This document shows, one piece after another, positions 33,933 to 42,983 of a stretch of 64,000 bases of DNA (positions are counted from its first letter, which is position 1; the number at the start of each line of letters is the position of its first letter). The DNA lies in NCBI RefSeq assembly GCF_018069895.1, contig NZ_JAGQDH010000010.1:27983-91982 (forward strand). Reading direction: 5' to 3'. The DNA is from Roseovarius autotrophicus (lineage in GTDB: Bacteria > Pseudomonadota > Alphaproteobacteria > Rhodobacterales > Rhodobacteraceae). Both the position numbers and the translations under genes were made by a program. The notes under the pieces are model-generated. The model was given only the letters and a program-made list of their open reading frames with translations. It did not search any database and was not told where the DNA came from.

Positions 33933-35128
33933 GCATCACCGAACGATTCGCCGAAATGGCGCAGGTCCGTGACGGGCTGCGCAGTCTTGCGGCCGATCCA
34001 AGCCGCATCGTGATGGAGCGGTTTCTCTCGCCCACCGAGGCGGTGATCGGCAATCGCCCGACCATCCTTGTTGGCACCAACAACTATCTTGGGCTGACCT
34101 TCGACCCCGAGATCATCGAGGCCGCGTGCAGGGCGATGCATGAAGAGGGCAGCGGCACCACCGGCTCGCGCATGGCCAATGGCAGCTTTTCGAGCCACGC
34201 CGCGCTTGAGGAGGAATTCGCGCGTTTTTACGGCGTGCCGTCGGCGATGCTCTTTTCCACCGGCTATCAGACCAATCTCGGCCTGCTGATGGCGCTTCTA
34301 CGGCCCGGCGACAAGGTCGTGCTCGACAGTCACAGCCATGCCTGTATCTATGATGGCTGCCGCATCAGTGGTGCGGATTTCTTTGCCTTCAAACACAACG
34401 ACCCGGAGGATCTGCGCAAGCGGCTGCGCCGTCTGGGCGGCGCGGCCGAAGGCGCGCTTGTCATTGCCGAGGGGCTTTACAGCATGTGGGGCGATACCGC
34501 GCCGCTTGCCGATCTGTGCGCCGTGGCCAAGGAATTCGGCGCGTGGTTCATGGTCGATGAGGCGCATTCCTTCGGCGTCTATGGTGAGACCGGGCGCGGC
34601 CTGTGCGAGGAAGAGGGCATCCTCGATCAGGTGGATTTCATCACCGGGACGTTCTCCAAAAGCCTCGCCTCGCTGGGGGGCTTCTGCGTGAGCCGCCACC
34701 CCGAATTGCAGCTTTTGCGCTATGGCAGCCGACCCTATATCTTCACCGCCTCGTCAAGCCCCGCAAGCATTGCGGCGGCGCATGCCGCGCTCAAGGCGGT
34801 GCGCGGACGGCCCGAACTGAAGGCACAACTCTGGGCCAATGCGCGCAGGCTCCATGCCGGGCTAGAGGGGCTGGGCTACAGGCTTGCCTCAGGGCCAAGC
34901 CCGGTTATTGCCGTGCAGGTGCCATCGCATGACGAGGCCGCGCGGATGTGGAACGCGCTGCTGGATCAGGGGGTCTATGTCAACCTCGTGGTGCCACCCG
35001 CCGCCCCCGAAGGGGCGTCGCTGTTGCGGTGCAGCCTGAGCGCGGGGCACACATTCGAGCAGATCGACCGGATTCTCGCGGCATTCGAGACGGTGCGCGC
35101 CGGGGCCGCCACGGCGGTCGCCCAGTAA
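33929..35128 (+). CDS. spt: Serine palmitoyltransferase (alpha-oxoamine synthase)
   Basis: This 399-residue PLP enzyme of the alpha-oxoamine synthase family has VGTNNYLGL (near 48), the HSHACIYDG segment (H136 region), VDEAHSFGVYG (D210) and the PLP lysine K244 in GTFSKSLASLGG. It condenses L-serine with an acyl thioester to 3-keto-sphinganine. KBL and BioF are the nearest alternatives, but the dedicated ACP, ligase, CerR and bCerS-like genes support Spt. It overlaps the ACP by 4 nt and is followed by a metallophosphoesterase 18 bp later. Confidence 0.9.
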   Translation: MSITERFAEMAQVRDGLRSLAADPSRIVMERFLSPTEAVIGNRPTILVGTNNYLGLTFDPEIIEAACRAMHEEGSGTTGSRMANGSFSSHAALEEEFARFYGVPSAMLFSTGYQTNLGLLMALLRPGDKVVLDSHSHACIYDGCRISGADFFAFKHNDPEDLRKRLRRLGGAAEGALVIAEGLYSMWGDTAPLADLCAVAKEFGAWFMVDEAHSFGVYGETGRGLCEEEGILDQVDFITGTFSKSLASLGGFCVSRHPELQLLRYGSRPYIFTASSSPASIAAAHAALKAVRGRPELKAQLWANARRLHAGLEGLGYRLASGPSPVIAVQVPSHDEAARMWNALLDQGVYVNLVVPPAAPEGASLLRCSLSAGHTFEQIDRILAAFETVRAGAATAVAQ

Positions 35129-35146
35129 CGGCAGGAGCGGCAGGCG

Positions 35147-36070
35147 GTGCAGGCAATCCCCGAGCGCGGCGTGGTGCTGGCGCATCTGTCGGATGTGCAT
35201 TTGCCGCTGCCCGATCGCGTGGACTGGCGCGACGTGCTAAACAAGCGCGCGCTGAGCCTGCTGTCGTGGCGGCGCAAACGGCACAAGGTGCACCGCCCCG
35301 AAGTGCTGGCGCGGCTGGTGGCCGATCTGAAGGCCGCCGCGCCGGGGCTGATCGCGGTGACGGGTGACTTGACCAATCTCGGGCTGCCGGTCGAGTATGA
35401 GCGTGCGCGCGACTGGCTTGACGCGCTTGGCACGCCTGAGCGCGTCATGGTGATCCCCGGCAATCACGATGCGCTGGTGCGCGGTGCGTGGGAGGCGGGC
35501 GCGCGGACATGGCGGCCTTACTGGCAGGGCGAAGGCGGGGAGGGCTTTCCCTGGCTGCGGCGGCGCGGGGGGCTGGCGCTTATCGGGGTGTCGAGTGCCG
35601 TGGCCTCGGCCCCGGGCCGGGCCGTGGGCGCGGTGGGGGCGGCGCAGCTTGATCGGCTGGCGGGCCTTCTCGCGCAGACGCGGCAAGAGGGCCTCTGCCG
35701 GGTCGTCATGGTGCATCACCCGCCGCTTGACGGCACGGTGAGGGCGCGCAAGCGGCTGCTTGACGCCGCCGCGCTGCGCGTCGTTCTGGCGCGCGAGGGG
35801 GTGGAGATGGTGCTGCACGGTCACAGCCACTGCAGTCACCATCAGGAGATGGTGACTGCAGGTGGTGTGGCCCCGGTCATCGGCGTGCCTTCGGCCTCGG
35901 CCATTCATCCAGAACCGGCGGCCTGGCACCTCTATCACATCACCCCGACGCCTGATGGCTGGCGGATCGCGCTCACCGCCCGCCGCCACGCGACCGGTGG
36001 CATGGAGACGGGCCATGCCGCAACCCACGACATCGTGCGGGCTCATGCCTCGCAGCGGGAGCGGTCATGA
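35147..36070 (+). CDS. Calcineurin-type metallophosphoesterase in the ceramide operon
   Basis: This 307-residue protein carries all five metallophosphoesterase motifs in order: LSDVHLP, VTGDLTN, IPGNHD, VMVHHPPLDG and HGHSHCS. It has no signal peptide or membrane helix. The start is GTG at 35147 after AGGAGCGGCAGGCG. It lies 18 bp after spt, so it is probably in the same transcript. A role as lipid-phosphate phosphatase or pyrophosphatase of nucleotide-activated lipid (LpxH-like chemistry) is possible; the substrate is not shown by the sequence. Confidence 0.85.
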   Translation: MQAIPERGVVLAHLSDVHLPLPDRVDWRDVLNKRALSLLSWRRKRHKVHRPEVLARLVADLKAAAPGLIAVTGDLTNLGLPVEYERARDWLDALGTPERVMVIPGNHDALVRGAWEAGARTWRPYWQGEGGEGFPWLRRRGGLALIGVSSAVASAPGRAVGAVGAAQLDRLAGLLAQTRQEGLCRVVMVHHPPLDGTVRARKRLLDAAALRVVLAREGVEMVLHGHSHCSHHQEMVTAGGVAPVIGVPSASAIHPEPAAWHLYHITPTPDGWRIALTARRHATGGMETGHAATHDIVRAHASQRERS

Positions 36071-36128
36071 GGTGGACATTCCCGCGCCCTGAGGCGATAG
36101 AAGCCGCGACCAACCGGAAAGCCATGCC

Positions 36129-37835
36129 ATGCGCCTGATGATCCACCTCTTCCGCATCTACCCGACGGCCAGTTTCCTCATGGTGCTGGCGTTGTTTCTG
36201 TCGGGGTTGGCCGAGGGTCTGGGCCTTTCAGCGATGCTGCCGATGCTCAAGATCGCGCTGTCCTCGGGCCAGACGGCGGAGAATGCCGAACCTCCGGGGG
36301 AGTTGGAACAGATGGTGCTCGACGTGCTGGCCTGGCTGGGCGTGCCGCCGACTTTGGGCGCGCTTCTGCTTCTCATCGTGGCCATGGCGACGTTCAAGGC
36401 GATCCTGCTGCTCGCGGCACAGCGGCAGGTGGGCTATACGGCGGCGCGGGTGGCGACCGATCTGCGGCTCGAGGTCTTGCGCAACATGATGCGCAGCCGC
36501 TGGAGCTTTTTCCTTCATCAACCTGCGGGCAAGCTGACGAACGCGCTCGCCACCGAGGCACAGCGGGCGGCGGATGCCTACATGTTCGGCGCGATGTCGC
36601 TGACCTTTTTCATTCAGGCAATCGTCTATGCAAGCGTGGCGGTGGCGGTGTCGTGGAAGGCGACGGCCCTGAGCCTTGTCGGCGGGGCAGTGGTGATCGG
36701 CGTGTCGCATTTCCTTGTGCGGGTCTCTCGCAAGGCGGGCAAGCGGCAGACCGATTTGATGAATTCGCTCATGTCGCATCTCACCGACACGCTGCAGTCG
36801 GTCAAGCCGCTCAAGGCGATGGCGCGCGAGAACCTGACCGATGACATGCTGCGGGGAGAGACCAACCGCCTCAAGGGTGCGCTGCGGCGGCAGGTGCTGG
36901 CCTCGGCGGCGCTGGATGCGGGTCAGGATCTGATGTTCGTGGCGCTGATCGCCTTCGGCGTATATGTGGCCCTCGGGCTTCTGTCGATGGAGTTCGCCAC
37001 GGTTCTGATCCTCGCGGTGACGCTGGGGCGGACCTTTGCCTTTCTCGGCAAGGTGCAGAAACAATATCAGAAACTTGCCCAGGCCGAGAGCGCCTATTGG
37101 TCGCTCAAGGACACAAGCGGGCGCGCGGCGGCGCAGCAAGAGCATCTGGGCGGCCATGTCACCCCAACGCTGGAACGTGGCATTTCGGTGCATGACCTGC
37201 GCTTCGCCTATGAGGGCCATAACGTCTTGTCCGGTCTGGATCTGGACATCCCGGCCAACCGGATCACGACGCTGGTGGGGCCGTCGGGTTCTGGCAAGAC
37301 GACGATCATCGACCTGGTGATCGGCCTTCTGCGCCCCGATTCCGGGGAAATCCTGATTGACGGCGTGCCGTTCGAGACGATCGACCTGCACGCCTGGCGG
37401 CGGATGGTGGGCTATGTTCCGCAGGAAACGGTGCTTTTGCACGACACGATCCTGCACAACGTTACGCTTGGCGATCCGGCGATCTCGGAGGCGCAGGTGG
37501 TTGCGGCGCTGGAAAAGGCCGGGGCGTGGGGCTTTGTAAGCGAGTTCCCCGAGAGGCTGGCAACCGTTGTGGGCGAGCGTGGCGGCCGGCTTTCGGGCGG
37601 GCAGCGCCAGCGCATCGCCATCGCCCGCGCGCTGATCAACGGACCGCGGCTGCTTATCCTCGACGAGGCGACAAGCGCGCTCGACACCGAGAGCGAGGCT
37701 GCGATCATTGCCACGCTGCAGGTGCTCAAGGATGATCTGACCATCCTTGCCATCACCCATAACGAGAGCCTGGCAAAGGGCGCTGACGTGGTGCACCGGC
37801 TGGAGGTGGGCGGCACGCTCAGCCGCGCGGGATAA
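36129..37835 (+). CDS. ABC-type lipid exporter (MsbA-like half transporter)
   Basis: This 568-residue fused exporter has six transmembrane segments in residues 10-310 and a nucleotide-binding domain (345-565) with Walker [11 protein letters not shown]-loop YVPQETVL, signature [15 protein letters not shown] and Walker [12 protein letters not shown]. Half transporters of this type act as homodimers that flip lipids or export substrates. It follows the ceramide genes with 58 bp and may flip ceramide or its derivatives, by analogy with MsbA for lipid A. It overlaps the ELM1-family gene tail-to-tail by 17 bp. Confidence 0.88.
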   Translation: MRLMIHLFRIYPTASFLMVLALFLSGLAEGLGLSAMLPMLKIALSSGQTAENAEPPGELEQMVLDVLAWLGVPPTLGALLLLIVAMATFKAILLLAAQRQVGYTAARVATDLRLEVLRNMMRSRWSFFLHQPAGKLTNALATEAQRAADAYMFGAMSLTFFIQAIVYASVAVAVSWKATALSLVGGAVVIGVSHFLVRVSRKAGKRQTDLMNSLMSHLTDTLQSVKPLKAMARENLTDDMLRGETNRLKGALRRQVLASAALDAGQDLMFVALIAFGVYVALGLLSMEFATVLILAVTLGRTFAFLGKVQKQYQKLAQAESAYWSLKDTSGRAAAQQEHLGGHVTPTLERGISVHDLRFAYEGHNVLSGLDLDIPANRITTLVGPSGSGKTTIIDLVIGLLRPDSGEILIDGVPFETIDLHAWRRMVGYVPQETVLLHDTILHNVTLGDPAISEAQVVAALEKAGAWGFVSEFPERLATVVGERGGRLSGGQRQRIAIARALINGPRLLILDEATSALDTESEAAIIATLQVLKDDLTILAITHNESLAKGADVVHRLEVGGTLSRAG

Positions 37836-38934
37836 GTGCGCGGATCGCGGTAATGGCGCGGGCCATGTCGCCTGGCGCGTCGCCGTCGCGTGGGCGCGGC
37901 GAGGGATCGCCCAGCCAGACTGCGCGCCCTGACCGCACGAGCCGCAGGTGCATCCGGCTGATATCGCGGCTGAGATAGGACCAGCCGTAGCGCATGAGCG
38001 CGCGGTAGGCGCTTGCCCCGAGTGCGTGGTCGGGACGGTCGGGATCGGCCTCGGCAAGGGCGCGGGCAGCGTGCATCTCGCCCGCCGCGCAGAGCATGTC
38101 GTGGCGCATGGAGCTTCGTCCCGCCGAGATGTCGAACATGTGCACAGGACGGCCCGTCGCATGGGCCTCGGACAGCATCGAAATACTGTCGGCGGTCACG
38201 ATCACCTCATCGGCCAGCGCCAGAAAGCCCAGATAGGGATTTTCCGGGTCGTCGCGCCGCCAGCGGTAAAGCTGCATCGGCACATCCGTTTGCACGGCGA
38301 AGGCGTCGATGGCGCAGGCGGGTGTGCGCGCGCTCGAACTGATCAGAAGCGATCCACCGCGCGCGCGCGCCAGCGTCATCGTGTCACGCATCAGCCGCGC
38401 GGCGGCATTGGGGCCAAAGGCATAGGGCCCGCTCGTGCCGCCGATATTCACCGTTAGATAGGGCCGCGGCAGATGGGCAAGGCGTGGCGCCCATAGCGCG
38501 GCGGCCTCGTCCAGCCGCGCCCGCGTGACCCCGTGCAGCGGCAGCGCGTTGCGCAGCACATTGGCGCGCTCGGGCACCGGGTATTGCGGTGTGGTGATGA
38601 TCAGGTCGAAATGGTGCGGGTCGGCCCATTGCCGCCCCAGAAACACCAGCCGCGTGCGCCCGCCGGATTGGTCGCGGATCCAGCGCGCCACCGGTTCGTT
38701 GCGCATCCCGATGGAGAGGACCAGATCGGGCCAGGGGGCGCGCAGCGGATCGGACCCCGTCAGATCGACGCCCCACAGATCATTGCGCAGGAAAAGCGCG
38801 CTCGCCAGCCCGAAACGGCGATACCGCAGCGACTTGATCTCACAGGGCCAGCCAAGCGCCGTGGCCAGCGCGCGCAACTGCGTGCGCTCGCCCGCGCGAT
38901 AGGCGTCGAGCACCCAGACGCGCGGTTCAGACAT
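37819..38934 (-). CDS. ELM1-family (DUF1022) protein, copy 1
   Basis: This 371-residue protein resembles the bacterial relatives of the plant mitochondrial fission protein ELM1. Shared segments are [53 protein letters not shown] and [22 protein letters not shown] (near 245). The last has the Asp/Glu-Ser-x-Ser-Met-x-Glu then Gly-x-Pro pattern like donor-site motifs of GT-B enzymes. A glycosyltransferase role is inference. Two more copies (45602-46693 and 49671-50810) lie in this island. It overlaps the acyltransferase gene upstream by 8 bp. Confidence 0.82.
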   Translation of the reverse strand: MSEPRVWVLDAYRAGERTQLRALATALGWPCEIKSLRYRRFGLASALFLRNDLWGVDLTGSDPLRAPWPDLVLSIGMRNEPVARWIRDQSGGRTRLVFLGRQWADPHHFDLIITTPQYPVPERANVLRNALPLHGVTRARLDEAAALWAPRLAHLPRPYLTVNIGGTSGPYAFGPNAAARLMRDTMTLARARGGSLLISSSARTPACAIDAFAVQTDVPMQLYRWRRDDPENPYLGFLALADEVIVTADSISMLSEAHATGRPVHMFDISAGRSSMRHDMLCAAGEMHAARALAEADPDRPDHALGASAYRALMRYGWSYLSRDISRMHLRLVRSGRAVWLGDPSPRPRDGDAPGDMARAITAIRALIPRG

Positions 38935-39874
38935 CGGCGGCCCGTGGCGGGCGGGGCTTGGGCCAGCGCCGCTTCATGCAGAGCCATTGGCCCGGATCCT
39001 CACGGATCCAGCCCTCGAACACGGCGTTGAGCCGTGTGGTGAGGTCAAGCACCTGATCCTTGCGCGGCGCCTCCGGGTCAGTCGGGGCGAGCGGGGCCAT
39101 GACCTCGATCCGGTAGCGCGTGCCGGGCAGACGCACCGCCCGGATCGGGAGGAGCGGATAGCCGCGCAGCGCCAGCATGGCGGGCAAGGTGTTGGTCATC
39201 GCGGGCACGCCGAAAAACGGCACCATCTCGCCCTCGTCGATGCGCGTATCAAACGCCGCGCCGACCGAGCGCCCGGCGGCCAGTTCGCGGATCGTGTCGC
39301 GCGCGCCGCCTGCGCTCGGCATCAGCGGCCCGCCGAAATGCCGACGCCGCGCGAGAAAGAAGCGGTTCATCCAAGGGTTGCTGTCGGGCGCATAAAGCAC
39401 CGCAATGGACAGGTCATGCTCGCGTCCGATGAGATTGCAAAGCTGCCACGCGCCGACATGGGCGGTGGCCAAAACGATGGCGTCCTTGCGACGGATCGCC
39501 GCCTCGGCCTCGGGGTGGATGACGAATTCCAGACGACGGTCACGGTCACGCCAGATCCGGTCGAGCAAGAACAACTCTACCGCCGCATGACCGGTGGAGC
39601 GGAAGATATCGCGCGCCACAGCGTCGCGGCCCGCCTCGCTCGCGTCGCGCATCATCACCGCAAGATTGCGCCGCACCACCCGCAGCTTGTTGGGATTGCG
39701 AAAGCCGATGGTCCCGAGACAGGCGGCAAAGACCCGCGTGGCCAGCGGCACCGGCATGAGCCGCGCCAGCCCGTAAAGCAGGTGAAACACCGCCGCCTCG
39801 AACAGCCAGACCGGCGTTTGCGCCGCCGGCAGGCGGTCCATCAGGTGCTTGGGCAGCAGGTAATATTTCGCCAT
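38927..39874 (-). CDS. LpxL/HtrB-like acyltransferase with altered catalytic motif
   Basis: This 315-residue lauroyl-acyltransferase-like protein has an N-terminal membrane segment (PVWLFEAAVFHLLYGLARLMP) and the usual VRRNLAVMM region. The conserved HX4(D/E) catalytic motif reads TAHVGAWQL, i.e. H-V-G-A-W-Q, with Gln in place of the acid. The other LpxL-like protein in this island (40603-41571) keeps H-L-A-N-W-E. The Gln change may abolish or redirect activity; many family members use other acceptors. It is upstream of the ELM1 copy (8 bp overlap) and may acylate a sphingolipid or ornithine-type lipid. Confidence 0.82.
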   Translation of the reverse strand: MAKYYLLPKHLMDRLPAAQTPVWLFEAAVFHLLYGLARLMPVPLATRVFAACLGTIGFRNPNKLRVVRRNLAVMMRDASEAGRDAVARDIFRSTGHAAVELFLLDRIWRDRDRRLEFVIHPEAEAAIRRKDAIVLATAHVGAWQLCNLIGREHDLSIAVLYAPDSNPWMNRFFLARRRHFGGPLMPSAGGARDTIRELAAGRSVGAAFDTRIDEGEMVPFFGVPAMTNTLPAMLALRGYPLLPIRAVRLPGTRYRIEVMAPLAPTDPEAPRKDQVLDLTTRLNAVFEGWIREDPGQWLCMKRRWPKPRPPRAADV

Positions 39875-39925
39875 CGTTCGATCCCGGCCCTCAAACAGCG
39901 CGCTCAGGAAGCGCGGGCCCGCGCC

Positions 39926-40573
39926 TTAGCGGCGCGCGGCGCGGTCGGATTTGTCCGGATAGGTGCCGAACACCCAGTCCCAGAACGGCGAGGACACCCC
40001 ATAGCGACCGGGATCTTTCGAGAAATGGTGGCGCATGTGGTAATGCTTGAGAAATTGCAGCGCCGGGTGCTTCATCGGGAAGTGATGCGTGGCATAGTGG
40101 ATATAGTCGTAGACCAGATAGCCGATGATGAAGAAGCCGGTGAACGGCTCGGCCCAGGGGTAGGGCAGCACCAGCCAGAAGATCAGGTATAGCACGGCAA
40201 TGATCGGCAAGGCCCCGGCAGGCGGCATCAGAAGGCGCGTCTTGTCCTGCGGTGTGTCGTGGTGGACGCCGTGAAAGAGATAGATGAAGCGGCGGCCCAG
40301 ATCGGTTTTCGGCTCAAAGTGGAACAGATAGCGGTGCAGCAGGTATTCCGCCAGCGTCCATGTCGCCAGCCCGGCCAGCCCGATCAGCGCCAGTCCGCCA
40401 AGCCCGATGCCATGGACCATGACCGCCCGCCAGATCAGCCAGCCCGCCACCGGCGACCAGACCAGAAGCGGCACGATCGGATGCACATGGCTGAGCTTTT
40501 CAAGAAGCGGGTTCTTGAACAGGCGCACCGATTCATCCACGCGGTGACGGCGGCTGGGTTGATGGTTCGACAT
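39926..40573 (-). CDS. Fatty-acid 2-hydroxylase-like (Scs7/FA2H) membrane di-iron enzyme
   Basis: This 215-residue integral membrane protein has four helices and the histidine clusters of the fatty acid hydroxylase family: HRYLFHF, FHGVHHDTPQD, HYATHHF and HYHMRHHF. FA2H/Scs7 enzymes add the alpha-hydroxyl group to the N-acyl chain of ceramides. In a ceramide island this predicts 2-hydroxy-ceramide. Its length (215) matches the bacterial form without the cytochrome b5 domain. Sterol desaturase relatives are less likely given the HGVHHDxPxD spacing. Confidence 0.85.
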   Translation of the reverse strand: MSNHQPSRRHRVDESVRLFKNPLLEKLSHVHPIVPLLVWSPVAGWLIWRAVMVHGIGLGGLALIGLAGLATWTLAEYLLHRYLFHFEPKTDLGRRFIYLFHGVHHDTPQDKTRLLMPPAGALPIIAVLYLIFWLVLPYPWAEPFTGFFIIGYLVYDYIHYATHHFPMKHPALQFLKHYHMRHHFSKDPGRYGVSSPFWDWVFGTYPDKSDRAARR

Positions 40574-40602
40574 GGGCGGCCTCTCTGGATGGGTACGCGT
40601 TG

Positions 40603-41571
40603 TCAGGCTTCATTATATACGTTCGTTTTTGCCCGAAGAACAGCACCACGCCAGATTTTACTGGTGCAGAGCCATTCGCCGGGTCGCGCGCTGATCCAGT
40701 CCTCGAATCGCTCGTGGATCTGACGGGTGAGGTCAAGCGCCTGCGCGTCGGTATCGGCCTCGGGGTTGCGCGGAACAAGCGGGGCGTGAAAGCGCACGAT
40801 AAAGCGCGCGCCGGGGTGGCGCTCGACCTGCACGGGCACGAGCGGCGCGCCAAAGCGCAGCGCCAGCCCCGCAGGCAGGGTCGAGCTGTCCTTGTCCGCG
40901 CCGAAGAACGGGATCGGTTTGCCGCCCTCGACGCGGCGGTCGATGATCATGGCCGGGGCCTCGCCTTGCCTGAGCGCCTGAAGGAACGCGCGCAACCCGG
41001 CATCGCGCGAGATCGTGGCGCAGCCCAGCCGCGCGCGATAGCGCAGCAGAATTCGGTCAAGCCAAGGGTTGGCCAGCGGCGCATAAAGCGCGTGGGAGCG
41101 GATGCCCATCTGCGTCATGGCAGCGCAGGCAACCTCCCAGTTGGCGAGATGGGCGGCGACGAACACGACCGGCGTGCCGGGGCGGCAATAGGCGGGATCT
41201 GGCTCTACCGTCTCGATGCGCAGAAGGCCGCGCGCGGGGTCGGTATATTTCGCCAGATGCGGATACTCGGCAAATACCGCGCCGGCATTGGCCCAGACAT
41301 CCCCGGCCAGGCGGTCGATCTCATCGGGGGGCGTGCCGGGCAGGGCAAGCGTGAGGTTGGCGCGCACATGGCGCGTACGGTTCTTGAACACGCGCCCGAG
41401 GAACCGGCCAAAGCGGGCCCCAAGCGCCGAGGACCAGCGTAGCGGCAAGAGCCGGAAAAAGCCGACCACCGCACCCACGAAGGCCAGGTCGATGGCCCAG
41501 AGCAGATTGCTTGCGGCGCGGCTTTCCAGCGCCTTGTGGCGGAGATGGCTTCCCAGGATGAATTTGGCCAC
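40603..41571 (-). CDS. LpxL/HtrB-like acyltransferase, copy 2 (intact motif)
   Basis: This 322-residue protein has a GTG start at 41571 (MAKFILGSHLRHKALESRAASNLLWAIDLAFVGAVVGF). The intact catalytic motif is AAHLANWEVACAA (H-X4-E, near residue 133), followed by AMIIDRRVEGGKPIPFFG. It acylates a lipid acceptor, by analogy with LpxL/LpxM on lipid A. The start is uncertain: the frame runs far upstream through opposite-strand coding and no ATG sits near the family N-terminus, so GTG is the best choice. It is 29 bp upstream of the hydroxylase gene and divergent from the bCerS-like gene. Confidence 0.8.
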   Translation of the reverse strand: MAKFILGSHLRHKALESRAASNLLWAIDLAFVGAVVGFFRLLPLRWSSALGARFGRFLGRVFKNRTRHVRANLTLALPGTPPDEIDRLAGDVWANAGAVFAEYPHLAKYTDPARGLLRIETVEPDPAYCRPGTPVVFVAAHLANWEVACAAMTQMGIRSHALYAPLANPWLDRILLRYRARLGCATISRDAGLRAFLQALRQGEAPAMIIDRRVEGGKPIPFFGADKDSSTLPAGLALRFGAPLVPVQVERHPGARFIVRFHAPLVPRNPEADTDAQALDLTRQIHERFEDWISARPGEWLCTSKIWRGAVLRAKTNVYNEA

Positions 41572-41737
41572 GCGGATCGACTTTCTGCTCGGAGCGGTCT
41601 TGATGTCCGCGGTTATTCGGGTTTCGGCCCCGGTTCCGCAAGAGTATTCTGGCGGTGGATCGCCCAGAGACGCGCACGTTCCTGTAACATTCTTACGGTA
41701 TTTGACCCCCGCGAGAGTCAGGGGGCTTGCCCTTGAC

Positions 41738-41753
41738 GCCCCGGATGCGGCAA
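41738..41753 (+). promoter_or_regulatory. 16-bp motif shared with the sulfotransferase-2 promoter
   Basis: GCCCCGGATGCGGCAA occurs here, about 70 bp before the bCerS-like start and right after a TTGACG, and again on the minus strand at 51857-51872 upstream of sulfotransferase 2. Both copies lie in intergenic promoter regions of the lipid island, consistent with a shared operator. Confidence 0.35.
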
Positions 41754-41823
41754 GGCTTGTGCGCCCGCAGAGGGGCGGCGCGGGGAGATCCCCCCCCGCG
41801 TGAGGTAACACGAAAGGTATTCC

Positions 41824-42972
41824 ATGGCGAGCACCGCGCCCGAAAGCGCCCCGATCGACGTCAGATCGGCGGAAACGGGCCGCGCCATGCGCGACTTTCT
41901 GAACCTGCCTGCGCGGATCCATGCCGATGACCGGGCCTATGTGCCGCCGCTCCTGATCGAGCAGAAACAGCGTATATATCAGAACAAGCCGCTTTTCGCC
42001 CATTGCGAGGTGGCCCGCTGGGTCGCGTATCGCGGCGGCGAGGCGGTGGGGCGCATCACCGCGCAGATGGACCGGATGCAGCCCGAGGTGGAGGGCGGCA
42101 AGCTCGGGTATTTCGGGATGTTGGAGGCAGTGGACGAGCCTGAGGTGTTCGCCGCCTTGTTCGAGACGGCGCAGGACTGGCTGCGCGCGCGCGGTGCGGC
42201 GCATCTGCGCGGACCCTACAACCTCTCGATCAACGAGGAAATCGGCCTTCTGGTCGAGAATTTCGACGACCCCCCCTATATCATGATGGGCCATGCCCCG
42301 CGCTATTATGCCCCGCGTCTGGAAGAACAAGGCTTTGCCGGGGTGAAGGATCTGCTCACCTACATGGTGCAGCCCGATTTCGTGGCGCCGGCGGTGATGA
42401 CCAAGCTGGCCGAGCGCGCCAGCCGCAAGGTGACGATCCGCCCTTTCAACCGCAAGGACAAGGCCGCCGACATCGCGGCGATGCGCGACATCTTCAACGA
42501 CGCCTGGTCGGACAACTGGGGTTTCGTGCCCTTCACCCACGAGGAGTTCGAGGAAACCGCCAAGGCGCTGACGATGCTCTTGCCCGACGACTATATCCAG
42601 TTCGCCGAGATCGACGGCAAGCCGGTGGCCTTCATCACCGCATTCCCGAACATCAACGAGATGATCCATGACCTGCGCGGGCGGCTCTTGCCGTTCGGCT
42701 GGGCGAAACTGCTGTGGCGGCTCAAGGTCAGGGGCGCCAAAAGCACGCGCGTGGCGCTCATGGGCGTGCGCAAGGAGCACCAGTATTCCCGCCTCGGGCC
42801 GACGCTCGCCTTTCTGGTCATCGACGCGGTGCGCAAGCAGATGATCAAACGCGGTGTGAGCCGGGTGGAGATGGGCTGGATTCTGGAGGATAACGACGGT
42901 ATGCGCCACATCATCGAGGAAATCGGCAGCACCATTCACAAACGCTACCGCCTCTATCAAAAGCCGCTCTGA
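41824..42972 (+). CDS. bcerS: Bacterial ceramide synthase (bCerS)-like GNAT acyltransferase
   Basis: This 382-residue protein is of the large GNAT-fold family that includes the Caulobacter ceramide synthase bCerS. It has LPARIHADDRAYVPPLL (near 30), LRGPYNLSINEEIGLL (near 130), and the C-terminal acyltransferase half with FNDAWSDNWGFVPFTHEEF (near 220) and SRVEMGWILEDN (near 350). bCerS N-acylates the long-chain base to give (keto)ceramide. The length and gene context (spt, ACP and CerR 7 kb away) agree. Assignment is from remembered family similarity; no alignment was run. It is first in a three-gene plus-strand set. Confidence 0.82.
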   Translation: MASTAPESAPIDVRSAETGRAMRDFLNLPARIHADDRAYVPPLLIEQKQRIYQNKPLFAHCEVARWVAYRGGEAVGRITAQMDRMQPEVEGGKLGYFGMLEAVDEPEVFAALFETAQDWLRARGAAHLRGPYNLSINEEIGLLVENFDDPPYIMMGHAPRYYAPRLEEQGFAGVKDLLTYMVQPDFVAPAVMTKLAERASRKVTIRPFNRKDKAADIAAMRDIFNDAWSDNWGFVPFTHEEFEETAKALTMLLPDDYIQFAEIDGKPVAFITAFPNINEMIHDLRGRLLPFGWAKLLWRLKVRGAKSTRVALMGVRKEHQYSRLGPTLAFLVIDAVRKQMIKRGVSRVEMGWILEDNDGMRHIIEEIGSTIHKRYRLYQKPL

Positions 42973-42983
42973 GGCCGCCCCCA

